A stretch of 37,466 nucleotides of DNA from Acetobacter sp. DsW_063 (GTDB taxonomy: Bacteria; Pseudomonadota; Alphaproteobacteria; Acetobacterales; Acetobacteraceae): NCBI RefSeq assembly GCF_002153745.1, contig NZ_JOPL01000075.1, forward strand, positions 1 to 37,466, read 5' to 3'. The notes under the pieces are model-generated. The model was given only the letters and a program-made list of their open reading frames with translations. It was not told the DNA's origin and searched no databases. A program made the position numbers and the translations under genes. Within the stretch, counting starts at the first letter, position 1. Each line of letters starts with the position of its first letter. Of this stretch, positions 1 to 7,173 are shown piece after piece.

Positions 1-334
1 CAACGCAGAAGAAATGGAATCACACAGAACAGGTCAGAGCCAAGGGGCCCCTATCGGGTGAATCTGCTTAATTGTCAGGGCGTATCGTCAGCTAATTCTG
101 GTGATAGCGGAGACGAGCTGAACGACGGCACTGAAAAAATTCTCTATACATTGGCGGACCAGATTTGGTGGACAATATTCCCACTTGCGGAAAACCAAGG
201 CTGAGGCAAAACCGCCTGGTTTTCCGCGTTTGCCACCGCTAAACCTTGTTCGCTCAGGTCGAGAAAAGGACACAAACGACGCGCACGCCACGCCGGGCAA
301 GTCAGTGTACAAAACACCCAAAGGGGGGGGACGT
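1..334. other. Gene-free left edge
   Basis: No open frame here has a recognisable product; short frames on both strands look like chance. The stretch lies downstream of the minus-strand lipoprotein gene ending at 335. It contains one strong inverted repeat (187-227, listed separately) and a run of eight G at about 325-332. It may be the 3' region of that operon or decayed sequence. Confidence 0.5.
187..227 (-). terminator. Perfect 11-bp stem-loop, possible terminator
   Basis: GCGGAAAACCA (187-197) is exactly complementary to TGGTTTTCCGC (217-227), with a 19-nt loop. It lies about 110 nt past the stop of the minus-strand gene at 335-1021, so it could end that transcript. There is no T-run after the stem on the minus strand, so a Rho-independent mechanism is not clear. 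It could instead be a 3' stabilising hairpin. Confidence 0.4.
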
Positions 335-1021
335 TCAAGATTGTTCCTGCACCGATTGCCGGGACGGCAGCCACCCGACCGTCTGGTAGTATTTCACCAT
401 TTTCCCGACAATCGCCTTCACGGTCCGGTCTGCGTCCTCGTGACTGTCGCTCAACGTTTCCTTTGCAATGGCCCGCGCGCTGTGAACGCCAAACCCGATC
501 GGATTCCACGCGCTGGCGATAACGCCGGGCATCGCGCCACTGTCCGCCTTGACAGTAAAGTCGAGAAGGTCCGTCGATTGGGCTCCGCGTTCATCATACA
601 AGCCTACGTGAGATTTCAGGAGGCTTTTGCCTGTTCCGAACCCCACTAGTTCTCGCGTCCAGGCGTTGCCTGTCTGAAGCACACCAATATCGACGACAAG
701 CGCAAGTCCATCGCCGTTCGGGTGGGGCGTTGTTTCAGCCGGATCGGCCGCATACGCGATAATATGTTCCTCTTCCAGCTGTTTCGCCAATCCGACTGCG
801 AGAGCCTGCATATTGCGGTCCAGACGTGCGGCGTTCTGTGGTGTCCGGGGCATGGTCGTTGCCACGGTCACCGCGACCGGCGCGACAGGTCTGACGTCGT
901 TCACCGTCGCCGGATTCTGGACATGGGCGCCAGCACAGGATGTAAGAATCAGGACAATCCCGGCTATCGGAAATCGTCCACAGGATGACGGGAAAAGATC
1001 TTTCCGTAAAAGATCCGTCAT
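335..1021 (-). CDS. DUF4410-like lipoprotein
   Basis: A 228-residue predicted lipoprotein. The start at 1021 gives a signal peptide with a lipobox LTSC (lipidated Cys about residue 29), and its ATG overlaps the upstream stop as ATGA (1018-1021). A longer in-frame extension to 1288 lacks a signal peptide and covers the upstream gene in another frame, so I reject it. The mature part contains a GFGTGKS segment followed by a short beta-rich stretch and an ADSGAMPG motif, as in DUF4410 proteins. The same pattern occurs in the lipoprotein at 4278-4946, so the two are probably distant paralogues. The molecular function of DUF4410 is unknown; an envelope role is inferred from the lipobox and from the envelope-stress genes nearby. 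Confidence 0.75.
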   Translation of the reverse strand: MTDLLRKDLFPSSCGRFPIAGIVLILTSCAGAHVQNPATVNDVRPVAPVAVTVATTMPRTPQNAARLDRNMQALAVGLAKQLEEEHIIAYAADPAETTPHPNGDGLALVVDIGVLQTGNAWTRELVGFGTGKSLLKSHVGLYDERGAQSTDLLDFTVKADSGAMPGVIASAWNPIGFGVHSARAIAKETLSDSHEDADRTVKAIVGKMVKYYQTVGWLPSRQSVQEQS

Positions 1022-1380
1022 GGCAGCGGACGCGCCGGGTACACATAGGCCGGAGCAGGCGCTACAATGACTGCCGGAGGATAAACAACCGGCCTCGGCG
1101 CCACATAGACCGGATAAGGGTAGCCGTAAGGATAAGGCTGCGCCGCCGCGCGGATCGCCGCCCCGGTCGCAACGCCCGCCGCGACAGCCCCTGCGCCCCG
1201 CAGGGGCGCATAACAACATGGGCCCCATGTGGGATGTATATAGGGGCCGGGCGTGTGCACCGTGGTCACGCCACCGCGCGGCCCCCAATAGGTCGCCGTG
1301 CCGGCCTTCGCCGGAGCAGAAAACGCGATGGCGACCACAACGCTTGCCACGGCGCCAAGGACATGGGGGATTTTAGCCAT
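1018..1380 (-). CDS. Small secreted Pro/Tyr-rich protein
   Basis: A 120-residue protein with a clear N-terminal signal peptide (hydrophobic stretch about residues 7-20, predicted cut after AKA near residue 26). The mature part is low complexity: a GTATYWGPRGG start, a central Ala/Gly-rich stretch, then a Pro/Tyr/Val-rich tail (PYPYGYPYPVYVAPRP). No catalytic motif is visible. It is translationally coupled to the lipoprotein downstream by an ATGA overlap, so the two are probably made together. Such proteins are usually annotated as hypothetical exported proteins; a surface or periplasmic structural role is only a guess. Confidence 0.7.
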   Translation of the reverse strand: MAKIPHVLGAVASVVVAIAFSAPAKAGTATYWGPRGGVTTVHTPGPYIHPTWGPCCYAPLRGAGAVAAGVATGAAIRAAAQPYPYGYPYPVYVAPRPVVYPPAVIVAPAPAYVYPARPLP

Positions 1381-1415
1381 TATTTCCTCTCAGGATTTCA
1401 TTTTTTCGTTTGTCT

Positions 1416-1766
1416 TCAGGATTGCGGACGCCAGTCGTCGAGGGTCAGATACCCTTTGCCGCTGGCGTCCATTTGCGCGAATTTCTCGTCGAGCCGAGCT
1501 TTCTGTTCCTCCGGCGTGAGACGATTGAACATGGCGGCGCGCATACCGCCGGAAGATCCCAGACGAATTTTCACGAACGCCTCGAATTCCTCTTCAGAAA
1601 TTCGTCCGTCGCGATTTGTGTCAGCACTCCGGAAACTCTCCGTCCTCTGATCCCGAGGCCCGTCCTGGGCCTGAACGACGTCACTAAGGACGATCCCGGC
1701 CACGCCTACGGCGAAGGGCAGGAAAAGCACGCGGGCCGCCGCCGCCCGGTTGGAAAAGTCGGACAT
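1416..1766 (-). CDS. Exported EF-hand protein
   Basis: A 116-residue protein with an N-terminal hydrophobic segment (residues about 11-30) that looks like a signal peptide ending near VQAQ. It has two EF-hand-like loops. The first, DTNRDGRISEEEF, has the full D-x-N-x-D-G-x-I-x3-E ligand pattern. The second, DASGKGYLTLDDW, is a good but less canonical match. It therefore probably binds Ca2+ in the periplasm. The start at 1766 is preferred over an upstream extension to 1949, which has no signal peptide. It lies 35 nt upstream of the Pro/Tyr-rich gene and 74 nt downstream of the glycine-zipper gene, all on the same strand. The partner or target is unknown. Confidence 0.75.
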   Translation of the reverse strand: MSDFSNRAAAARVLFLPFAVGVAGIVLSDVVQAQDGPRDQRTESFRSADTNRDGRISEEEFEAFVKIRLGSSGGMRAAMFNRLTPEEQKARLDEKFAQMDASGKGYLTLDDWRPQS

Positions 1767-1840
1767 GGAAATCTCCGTTCGGTTATCTGCTTGTGTTACG
1801 AACGGAGAGACGGAGTGCGACACTCCAGACGCAAATTTCA

Positions 1841-2386
1841 TTAACCGGCGGGAACTGGGTACATGACGACTGGCGGTGGCCAGGCGACAATGGGTGGCGG
1901 CGCATAGGCCACCGGCGGCGACAGTTGTTCGCCGTGACCGACCATGCATTGGGCATACGCGCCGTCATAACGGTCCTGGAGCATCTGGCCGGTTTGCCGC
2001 GCGCGTCCCGCCCCTGTGAGCGAACCGTGCAGAAGACCGCTTCCTGCGCCGATTGCGGCGCCGTTGTCTGCATTACCGACGGCGCTTCCGATCAGGGCGC
2101 CCGACGTGGCGCCGACGCCTGTGCCAAGGAATGCGCTTTTCAGGCCGCTCCTCTCCACACCTTGCGACGGCGTCCCGCCGGTCTGCGTCTGCGCGTAGAG
2201 TCGGCACTGGGCGTCATTTTTCTGAAATATGGAGAAATTTTCTCCTGAACGCGGCATGATTGTGATTCCTGGCGCGACGGGAGCCGGGGCGGCGCAAGCC
2301 ATAAGCGTCAGAGCGCCACACAAGGAAATAATGTTACGCCCGCTTGAGAAAAGCGGCGTCCGGGTCAAAAACTGTTTTTGAGGCAT
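1841..2386 (-). CDS. Glycine-zipper lipoprotein
   Basis: A 181-residue predicted lipoprotein with lipobox LMAC (Cys about residue 31). The middle carries alternating Gly/Ala segments (GTGVGATSGALIGSAVG, AIGAGSGLLHGSLTG) with small residues every fourth position, typical of glycine-zipper domains that pack in or against the outer membrane. A short conserved stretch QCRLYAQTQ precedes it, and CMVGHGEQL follows, each with one Cys that could form a disulfide. The tail is Pro-rich (YAPPPIVAWPPPVVMYPVPAG). It lies 125 nt downstream of the sigma-factor operon on the same strand and may belong to that regulon. The function of such proteins is not well defined; roles in envelope integrity are known for the wider class. 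Confidence 0.75.
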   Translation of the reverse strand: MPQKQFLTRTPLFSSGRNIISLCGALTLMACAAPAPVAPGITIMPRSGENFSIFQKNDAQCRLYAQTQTGGTPSQGVERSGLKSAFLGTGVGATSGALIGSAVGNADNGAAIGAGSGLLHGSLTGAGRARQTGQMLQDRYDGAYAQCMVGHGEQLSPPVAYAPPPIVAWPPPVVMYPVPAG

Positions 2387-2511
2387 AAGGGCCGGCCACC
2401 AGAGCTGAAGGAGAAACGCGGTCGCACTTGCGACCCTGCGTTCTACGAATCACAGCACAGGTGTCCCCCCGGCTGACCAGGCGGTTCGATCTTTTTTCTG
2501 GAAACGAGGGT

Positions 2512-2964
2512 TCAGAGATCTGGTCGCGGGTGTGGCGCGGCGTTGACGAGCGCACGGCGTCCCGCCGGAGACAGTCGGCCCATAGCGTCAACAAGAACGT
2601 CGCTGAACGTGCCAACGAATATATTCCATGCTGCCTGCCACTGTCGCATGGCCGTCCGCGTCGCGTCCGCATCGAACGTCGGCGCCTGTAACTGCCGGTC
2701 GATTTCCTTGCGCGCTCGCGCGAGGTTTTCCTGCGCCTGCGCGTAATGTGGCGCTTCCTGACGGATTACTGTGCGAAAAGCCTCGGCGTCCCTGGCGTCG
2801 AGTTGGGCGGTCACATGCTGCAGGACACGCATGAGAATGGGCGCCCTGTCTTCACGATGGCGTAGATATTGCCCGCCGATGACGGCGACAAAAAAGAGAT
2901 TCAGCAGAAGCGAACCGATGGCCAGCCAGCGGCGCGGTCTTCCGTTCGTGTCATAAAAGATCAT
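2512..2964 (-). CDS. CnrX/CpxP-like periplasmic sensor protein
   Basis: A 150-residue protein with one N-terminal membrane segment (residues about 13-33) and a helical periplasmic domain rich in Gln/Arg/Ala. It reads like the heavy-metal-resistance family (PF13801) that includes CnrX and relatives of CpxP. His36, His50, Glu70 and His73 lie in the region where CnrX-type sensors carry metal ligands, but I cannot align them exactly. The start at 2964 overlaps the stop of the upstream gene as TGATG; a longer form to 3069 would overlap that gene heavily. As third gene after an ECF sigma factor and a membrane protein it fits the sensor place of a CnrYXH-type system. No metal exporter is in the window, so the stimulus may be another envelope signal. 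Confidence 0.7.
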   Translation of the reverse strand: MIFYDTNGRPRRWLAIGSLLLNLFFVAVIGGQYLRHREDRAPILMRVLQHVTAQLDARDAEAFRTVIRQEAPHYAQAQENLARARKEIDRQLQAPTFDADATRTAMRQWQAAWNIFVGTFSDVLVDAMGRLSPAGRRALVNAAPHPRPDL

Positions 2965-3473
2965 CACCCGCCACCACTTACCGGAATGACAAGAAGCGTG
3001 TTGAGCAGGTCGCCCGGACCGCCGGACGACTGGATCCACCCCAGCCACAGGCCGCTCGTCACGGCGCACACGCAGCCGAGCGCCAGCCCTGCCCGGCGAA
3101 AGACAGCGAGCCCTCCTGATGTCGTCACCCAGACGGGCAGCACAACCAACCGATCAGGCGCGAAACTGCGCCATCCGCGCGATCGGATTTTTGTCGCGGG
3201 TTGCCCGGCGATGCGCCCCGCAACGCCCGCGCGAAGGCGCGCCAACGCGGCATGTTCGTCTTCCCCGGCCCGCTGCGCGCCAAGCTCCGCGTCCTGAGCG
3301 TCGAAAGCACGGGCGAGGACCGTGTCGATGCTCTGCTGTTCTCTAAAGATGCCGCGAGCTTCGGCCGAATTCGCGAGAAGTTCTTCCGCCGGGTCACGAT
3401 CGGCAGCGGGCCAGCGGGAAAGGTCCGCCCCGTAGCTAAGCGCCAGATATCGAAATCTTGTCTGTGTCATCAT
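2964..3473 (-). CDS. Membrane protein, probable anti-sigma factor
   Basis: A 169-residue protein with a polar N-terminal part of about 125 residues and one hydrophobic segment near residues 127-146, leaving a short tail. The N-terminus contains YGADLSRWPAADRDPAEELL and an Arg/Glu/Ala-rich helical stretch. It lacks the His-x3-Cys-x2-Cys zinc anti-sigma motif. The anti-sigma call comes from position and topology: its ATG overlaps the sigma-factor stop (ATGA, 3470-3473) and its own stop overlaps the sensor gene start. A cytoplasmic domain anchored by one helix is the usual design of proteins that hold an ECF sigma factor inactive. Sequence alone would only support hypothetical membrane protein. 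Confidence 0.6.
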   Translation of the reverse strand: MMTQTRFRYLALSYGADLSRWPAADRDPAEELLANSAEARGIFREQQSIDTVLARAFDAQDAELGAQRAGEDEHAALARLRAGVAGRIAGQPATKIRSRGWRSFAPDRLVVLPVWVTTSGGLAVFRRAGLALGCVCAVTSGLWLGWIQSSGGPGDLLNTLLVIPVSGGG

Positions 3474-4054
3474 GGGTTTCGTCCTCCTTCCACGCTCCCG
3501 TCTCTTCCCAGCCTGTCCCGCAAAAACGTCCGTCCACGAGCAAGCAGTCGCTCCACCGCCTTGGCCGAAAGTCCCATGCGTCGCGCCGCTTCAGCGCCGG
3601 ACAGACCTTCATCATACACCAGCGTCATTGCGGCCCGTTGCCGCGACGGCACGGCCTGAAGCGCCGCGACGAGCGCATGCCGCTGCTGCGCCGCCTCCAG
3701 ACGATTCTCGGCCGATGGCCCCTCATCAACCATGTCGAATTCGTCGGGAAGCGGCTCCGGCTGGCGCTTGCGGCTGAGATCGATGCTGAGATTGACGATG
3801 ATCCGGTAAAGCCATGTGGTGAACCGGGCGCGCGATCCATCGAACTCCCGGGCGTGACTCCACGCCCTTACGAAAGCGTCCTGCACCAGATCCTCCGCCG
3901 CCTCCGCGTTGCCGGTCAGGCGACTGGCCATCCGCAGTGCATAAGGGCCATACCTGACCACGATCTGGTCGAAGGCGTCACGATCACCCAGCCCCGACCA
4001 GCGCAGGAGATCGTCATCGGACGCGTCCGCATGGCGCCGACGTTCAACCGCCAT
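3470..4054 (-). CDS. ECF-family RNA polymerase sigma factor
   Basis: A 194-residue sigma-70 family protein of the extracytoplasmic-function type. Region 2 is clear: RYGPYALRMASRLTGNAEA, the -10 recognition helix EDLVQDAFVRAW, and FTTWLYRIIVNLSIDLSRKR. Region 4 near residues 128-182 has PSRQRAAMTLVYDEGLSGAE and a helix-turn-helix ending in VERLLARGRTFLRDRL. Regions 1 and 3 are absent, as expected. The start at 4054 has a GGAAG-type Shine-Dalgarno; an in-frame ATG at 4117 is a possible alternative. It heads a three-gene operon with an anti-sigma candidate and a CnrX/CpxP-like protein, with stop/start overlaps at both junctions. It probably directs transcription of its own operon and some of the neighbouring envelope genes, but no matching promoter pair could be assigned with confidence. 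Confidence 0.88.
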   Translation of the reverse strand: MAVERRRHADASDDDLLRWSGLGDRDAFDQIVVRYGPYALRMASRLTGNAEAAEDLVQDAFVRAWSHAREFDGSRARFTTWLYRIIVNLSIDLSRKRQPEPLPDEFDMVDEGPSAENRLEAAQQRHALVAALQAVPSRQRAAMTLVYDEGLSGAEAARRMGLSAKAVERLLARGRTFLRDRLGRDGSVEGGRNP

Positions 4055-4277
4055 CGACCGGACTTCCGTTCTTACGCGGTGCGGGACGGCGCATTCGACA
4101 AGCCGCACGCCGACCATCCTGTTGAAGCGCCATCCCGTCATGCCATTCCGCCGTGTTCCGCTACTGGCGATGATACGGTGCGCAACCTGCCATCCCCCGG
4201 CGGCGACGCACAATTTTTCGTGGGCGTTCTGCTGCGGGAAAAGCGGGGGAACGGGCCTTACATGCCGTAACAATGAC
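4055..4277. promoter_or_regulatory. Divergent promoter region, sigma operon and lipoprotein-kinase pair
   Basis: A 223-nt stretch separating the minus-strand sigma-factor operon from the plus-strand DUF4410-like lipoprotein. Both transcripts must start in or near it unless the sigma start is the upstream ATG at 4117. GGAAC occurs at 4248-4252 on the plus strand, but the downstream CGT is only 13 nt away, too close for a usual ECF promoter, so no promoter is called. Confidence 0.45.
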
Positions 4278-4946
4278 ATGACCCATGCATATCCTGACGC
4301 GGCGATCCGCAGAAAGAAATTCGTCGAAACCGCCAGCCTGCTCGCATTGCTGATCCTCGGCGGTTGTGCGGGAGCAACGGTGAGCCATCGCCAGCCCGGC
4401 GCAGTGGCCCCATTCGCGGCGCTCCCTTCGCCGGAGGTGGTGTTTGTGGAGGTGACGGGACCGGACGCCGCCGCCTCGCGCGCGGACGCCGCTCTGGCCT
4501 CCAGCCTGATCCCGGCATTAAGACAGGCGGGCGTCCCTGCCGCATTGCAAATGCCTGGAGCCCCGGATCCGGGGTCTCCGATCCTGCGCGTCACACTTAC
4601 GCGCGTCGATGCCGGCAATGCGCTGGAACGCACGATGATCGGCTTCGGCGCGGGACGATCCTCGCTCTCCGCCCGTATCCGGCTCGACGATCCGCGCCGC
4701 GTCGATCGCGCGCCTGCGACAGCGTTCGACGTCAACGCCGACAGCGGCCGCAAACCCGGACTGATCCTTCCTGCGGCTGTAACGCTTGGAACGGCGGTCC
4801 CGATCCATATGGCGATCGGAGGCGGCCTCGACCTGCTTCTCGGCCGTCGCCGGGGAACTGATGCAGATCTGCGCAATGCGGCGCGCGCTATCACGCGAGA
4901 AACACTCGCTTGCTACAAGGCGATGGGTTGGAGCGTGGACGCATGA
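4278..4946 (+). CDS. DUF4410-like lipoprotein coupled to a sensor kinase
   Basis: A 222-residue predicted lipoprotein: basic N-terminus (RRKK), hydrophobic core, lipobox LGGC with Cys at about residue 30. The mature domain shows the same landmarks as the protein at 335-1021: a hydrophobic strand, MIGFGAGRSSL, a strand with RIRLDD, then VNADSGRKPG, and a C-terminal helix with CYKAMGW (compare YYQTVGW in the other). They are probably paralogues. The last four bases overlap the histidine kinase start (ATGA, 4943-4946), so the two are translated together. A periplasmic lipoprotein coupled to a kinase may be an accessory sensor for it, but this is inference. Confidence 0.72.
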   Translation: MTHAYPDAAIRRKKFVETASLLALLILGGCAGATVSHRQPGAVAPFAALPSPEVVFVEVTGPDAAASRADAALASSLIPALRQAGVPAALQMPGAPDPGSPILRVTLTRVDAGNALERTMIGFGAGRSSLSARIRLDDPRRVDRAPATAFDVNADSGRKPGLILPAAVTLGTAVPIHMAIGGGLDLLLGRRRGTDADLRNAARAITRETLACYKAMGWSVDA

Positions 4947-6322
4947 AAGTCCCCCATCCACGGTCGCTACGGGGACAGATGGCGCTTCTGCTCGGCGGAA
5001 GCTCGATCGCCATGCTCGGGGTTGCGCTGGCGGCGTTCCTGACGCTTCGCGCCGAAGAGCCGACGCCGCCGCCCGGGGCGTGGCCCGACGCCATCGGCGT
5101 CGCCACCGCGCTGCGGGCGATTCAGGCCACGCGCGAACTCGACCGACCCACCATGGCCTCATCGCTCTCCACACCCGACCTGGCCGTTGTTTTGGGCGCA
5201 GACGCTCCTTGTCGACCGCAAGCGGAACATCTTGCGACACGAAGCTTGCGACGCGCTCTTTATGCGCTGGAAATCCCCGACACCTGGGCGCCGCTCGTCA
5301 TGAATTGCGCGGCGGACGGCTGGCCGCCCGGGTTCACCCATGTCAATTTCGAAAGCCTCCGCACAACTTTTCTCGTGCGCAACTACGCCCGCGTCAACGG
5401 ACCGGGCATGCTGCTGGCGACGTTGCCGATAATGCTCTGGATCGGGACGATCGCCGCTGGCGCGGCCATGCTGCTGCTATGGCTGGCGTGGTATGTCCGC
5501 CGTCCGCTGGGCCTGCTCGCGGACGCCGTCGCGCAATACGAATTACTGGACCGCGCCGCGCCGATGCAGGAGGCCGGGCCATCCGAAGTTCGTGGCGTCA
5601 TTCATGCTTTCAACGCTCTCCAGGAGCGCCTTGCACGATCGGCCGAAGCGCGTGTCTGCGCGCTCATGGGAGTCGCGCATGATCTTCGCACGCCTGTGAC
5701 TCGTCTCGCGTTGCGGGTGGAAATGGGCGGTGAGTATGCAGATAGCGAAGGCATGAGCCGCGATATCGGTTTGATGAAACGTATGCTGGACAACGCCATG
5801 TCGCTGTTTCGGGGTCATGACGAAACCGAGGCGTGGGAAATGGTGGATCTGGCTGCGATCGCACGGGAAATCAGCGCAGACTTCGCCGCCGTGGGCCGGG
5901 CGGTACGGGCCAGGGCCGGGCTGCCGGTGCTTTTGCGTTGCCAACCTGTGGCCATGACGCGGCTGTTCGGCAACCTTCTCGAAAACGGGTGCCGACACGC
6001 GAGCACCGTGTCCGTGGTTGTGGACGAGGAGGACGGCGAGGTCGTGATCGAAGTCAGCGACGATGGTCCGGGAATGTCGTTACAACAGCGTCGCTCGGCG
6101 TTTAGGGAAATGTCGCGGAAAATTCCGAAGCATGCCTGTTTTGACGGACATCTGGGCCTTGGTCTGCCGATCGTCGCAAAGATCGTGCGCCAGCATCACG
6201 GACACATGGCGCTTCTCGATGCGAAGCCCTGCGGTCTGGCCGTAAGGATTGTGCTGCCCTGCGCCGGAAGCAGTGGCGCGGGGCAGCCCGACATGTCGCG
6301 CTCCGGCGTCATGTCTTGCTGA
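4943..6322 (+). CDS. Orphan transmembrane sensor histidine kinase
   Basis: A 459-residue histidine kinase. Two membrane segments (residues about 13-35 and 156-184) enclose a periplasmic domain of roughly 120 residues with two Cys (about 90 and 122). A HAMP-like linker (RRPLGLLADAVAQYE onward) leads to the H-box AHDLRTPVTRLALRVE with phospho-His about residue 247. The ATPase part has an N-box (FGNLLENGCRHA), a G1 box (VSDDGPGM) and a G2 box (GHLGLGLPI). It resembles EnvZ-type kinases. No response regulator is adjacent: downstream is a 560-nt gene-free stretch and then the rib operon. The overlapping lipoprotein upstream and the sigma-factor operon beyond suggest an envelope signal. The ATG at 4943 is favoured by the ATGA overlap; an upstream ATG at 4910 would extend into the lipoprotein gene. 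Confidence 0.85.
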   Translation: MKVPHPRSLRGQMALLLGGSSIAMLGVALAAFLTLRAEEPTPPPGAWPDAIGVATALRAIQATRELDRPTMASSLSTPDLAVVLGADAPCRPQAEHLATRSLRRALYALEIPDTWAPLVMNCAADGWPPGFTHVNFESLRTTFLVRNYARVNGPGMLLATLPIMLWIGTIAAGAAMLLLWLAWYVRRPLGLLADAVAQYELLDRAAPMQEAGPSEVRGVIHAFNALQERLARSAEARVCALMGVAHDLRTPVTRLALRVEMGGEYADSEGMSRDIGLMKRMLDNAMSLFRGHDETEAWEMVDLAAIAREISADFAAVGRAVRARAGLPVLLRCQPVAMTRLFGNLLENGCRHASTVSVVVDEEDGEVVIEVSDDGPGMSLQQRRSAFREMSRKIPKHACFDGHLGLGLPIVAKIVRQHHGHMALLDAKPCGLAVRIVLPCAGSSGAGQPDMSRSGVMSC

Positions 6323-6885
6323 TCGTGTCGGGAAAGTTTTTCGCGACCGGAATATGTTCGAAAATTTATCTCTATTTTCTAGGGAATTGACCGACCGCTC
6401 CGGCGATGGCGCTCCCCCGGATAGACTGAACTATGGCCTGACAAGAAGCGCGATATCCTGAATGCAACGGTCTTCTGGATGGACAGCCTGAAGGAGAAGT
6501 CTGGATCTTACCGTGCGGCTTGATATCCGAACGGCCTCTGCTCGCTGCATGAGAGCAGGGCGTTTGAAGACCAAAAATCTCAGATGTGCGGGACCGCGCT
6601 GCCGGAGGAGCCCCCTTGCATCCATTACCGCGTGGAACGGCCAACATAGCGTCCCCACAAGCAAACGCCGATCTGATGTGTTCATGAATACGGCCGAACC
6701 GCAGCCAGATACCTGTAGCGTGAATTATGGTCACACCATCATTTGAGAAAAATAATGACTTCCCTTGGAAACGACTTACCCGCGCGGGGCGGGGCCTTAT
6801 CCCGGCGTATTGCGCGAAAACGCCGCAGCGGTCCGCCAGACGCGCGATGAGCGCACCCCTTGCAATCGCGAAATTTTATCCCTCA
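6323..6885. other. Gene-free stretch between kinase and rib operon
   Basis: No frame in these 563 nt shows recognisable motifs, a good Shine-Dalgarno plus codon bias, or plausible composition. The frames of 84 and 120 codons on the minus strand are Cys/Arg/Ser-rich and look like chance or decayed sequence. The right end carries the upstream part of the rib promoter. Confidence 0.5.
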
Positions 6886-6891
6886 TATAAT
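6886..6891 (+). promoter_or_regulatory. Candidate -10 box of the rib operon promoter
   Basis: A perfect TATAAT lies about 35 nt before the FMN riboswitch, in a short AT-rich patch. The best -35 match is TTGCAA at 6860-6865 with a 20-nt spacer, longer than ideal. Transcription would begin near 6898, just ahead of the aptamer, as expected. Confidence 0.5.
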
Positions 6892-6921
6892 TCCAGCGCC
6901 AGTCGGAAGGCTGGTTGCGGA

Positions 6922-7077
6922 CGTTCTCAGGGCGGGGCGAAACTCCCCACCGGCGGTAAATCGAGCCGTGCGCAAGCACGACCGAAAGCCCGCGAGCGCC
7001 CGCCGTGTTTGCGGCGGGGTCAAGCAGATCCGGTGTGAATCCGGAGCCGACGGTCATAGTCCGGATGAGAGAGAACG
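6922..7077 (+). promoter_or_regulatory. FMN riboswitch (RFN element)
   Basis: The aptamer shows the conserved blocks of the RFN element in order. The closing stem CGTTCTCAGGGCGGGG pairs with GAGAGAACG at the end (7069-7077). Between them come GAAACTCCCCACCGGCGGTAA, read here in two parts around 6939-6960, then AGCCCGCGAGCG, then AGATCCGGTGTGAATCCGGA and GCCGACGGTCATAGTCCGGATG. A variable arm of about 30 nt sits between the second and fourth helices. It precedes ribD by about 95 nt and should lower rib expression when FMN binds. The expression platform is not obvious: there is no poly-U terminator before ribD. GGGCGT (7109-7114) could pair with ACGCCC (7139-7144) near the start codon, suggesting control of translation. 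Confidence 0.95.
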
Positions 7078-7173
7078 GTGGATCGAAGCGCGTGCTCCGC
7101 AATGCGGGGGGCGTGCGCCCGTCCATATTCGCCCTGAGACGCCCGTGGTGTGTTGACCAGATGGCGGACGGGG

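Noticed and set aside
4248-4271. GGAAC followed by CGTAAC as an ECF promoter for the lipoprotein-kinase pair
   Set aside because: The spacer is 13 nt, shorter than the 16-17 nt expected, and the -10 would sit almost on the start codon.
4055-4894. N-terminal extension of the sigma factor frame
   Set aside because: It would overlap the lipoprotein gene on the other strand, has low-complexity Arg/Ser/Pro composition and no family match.
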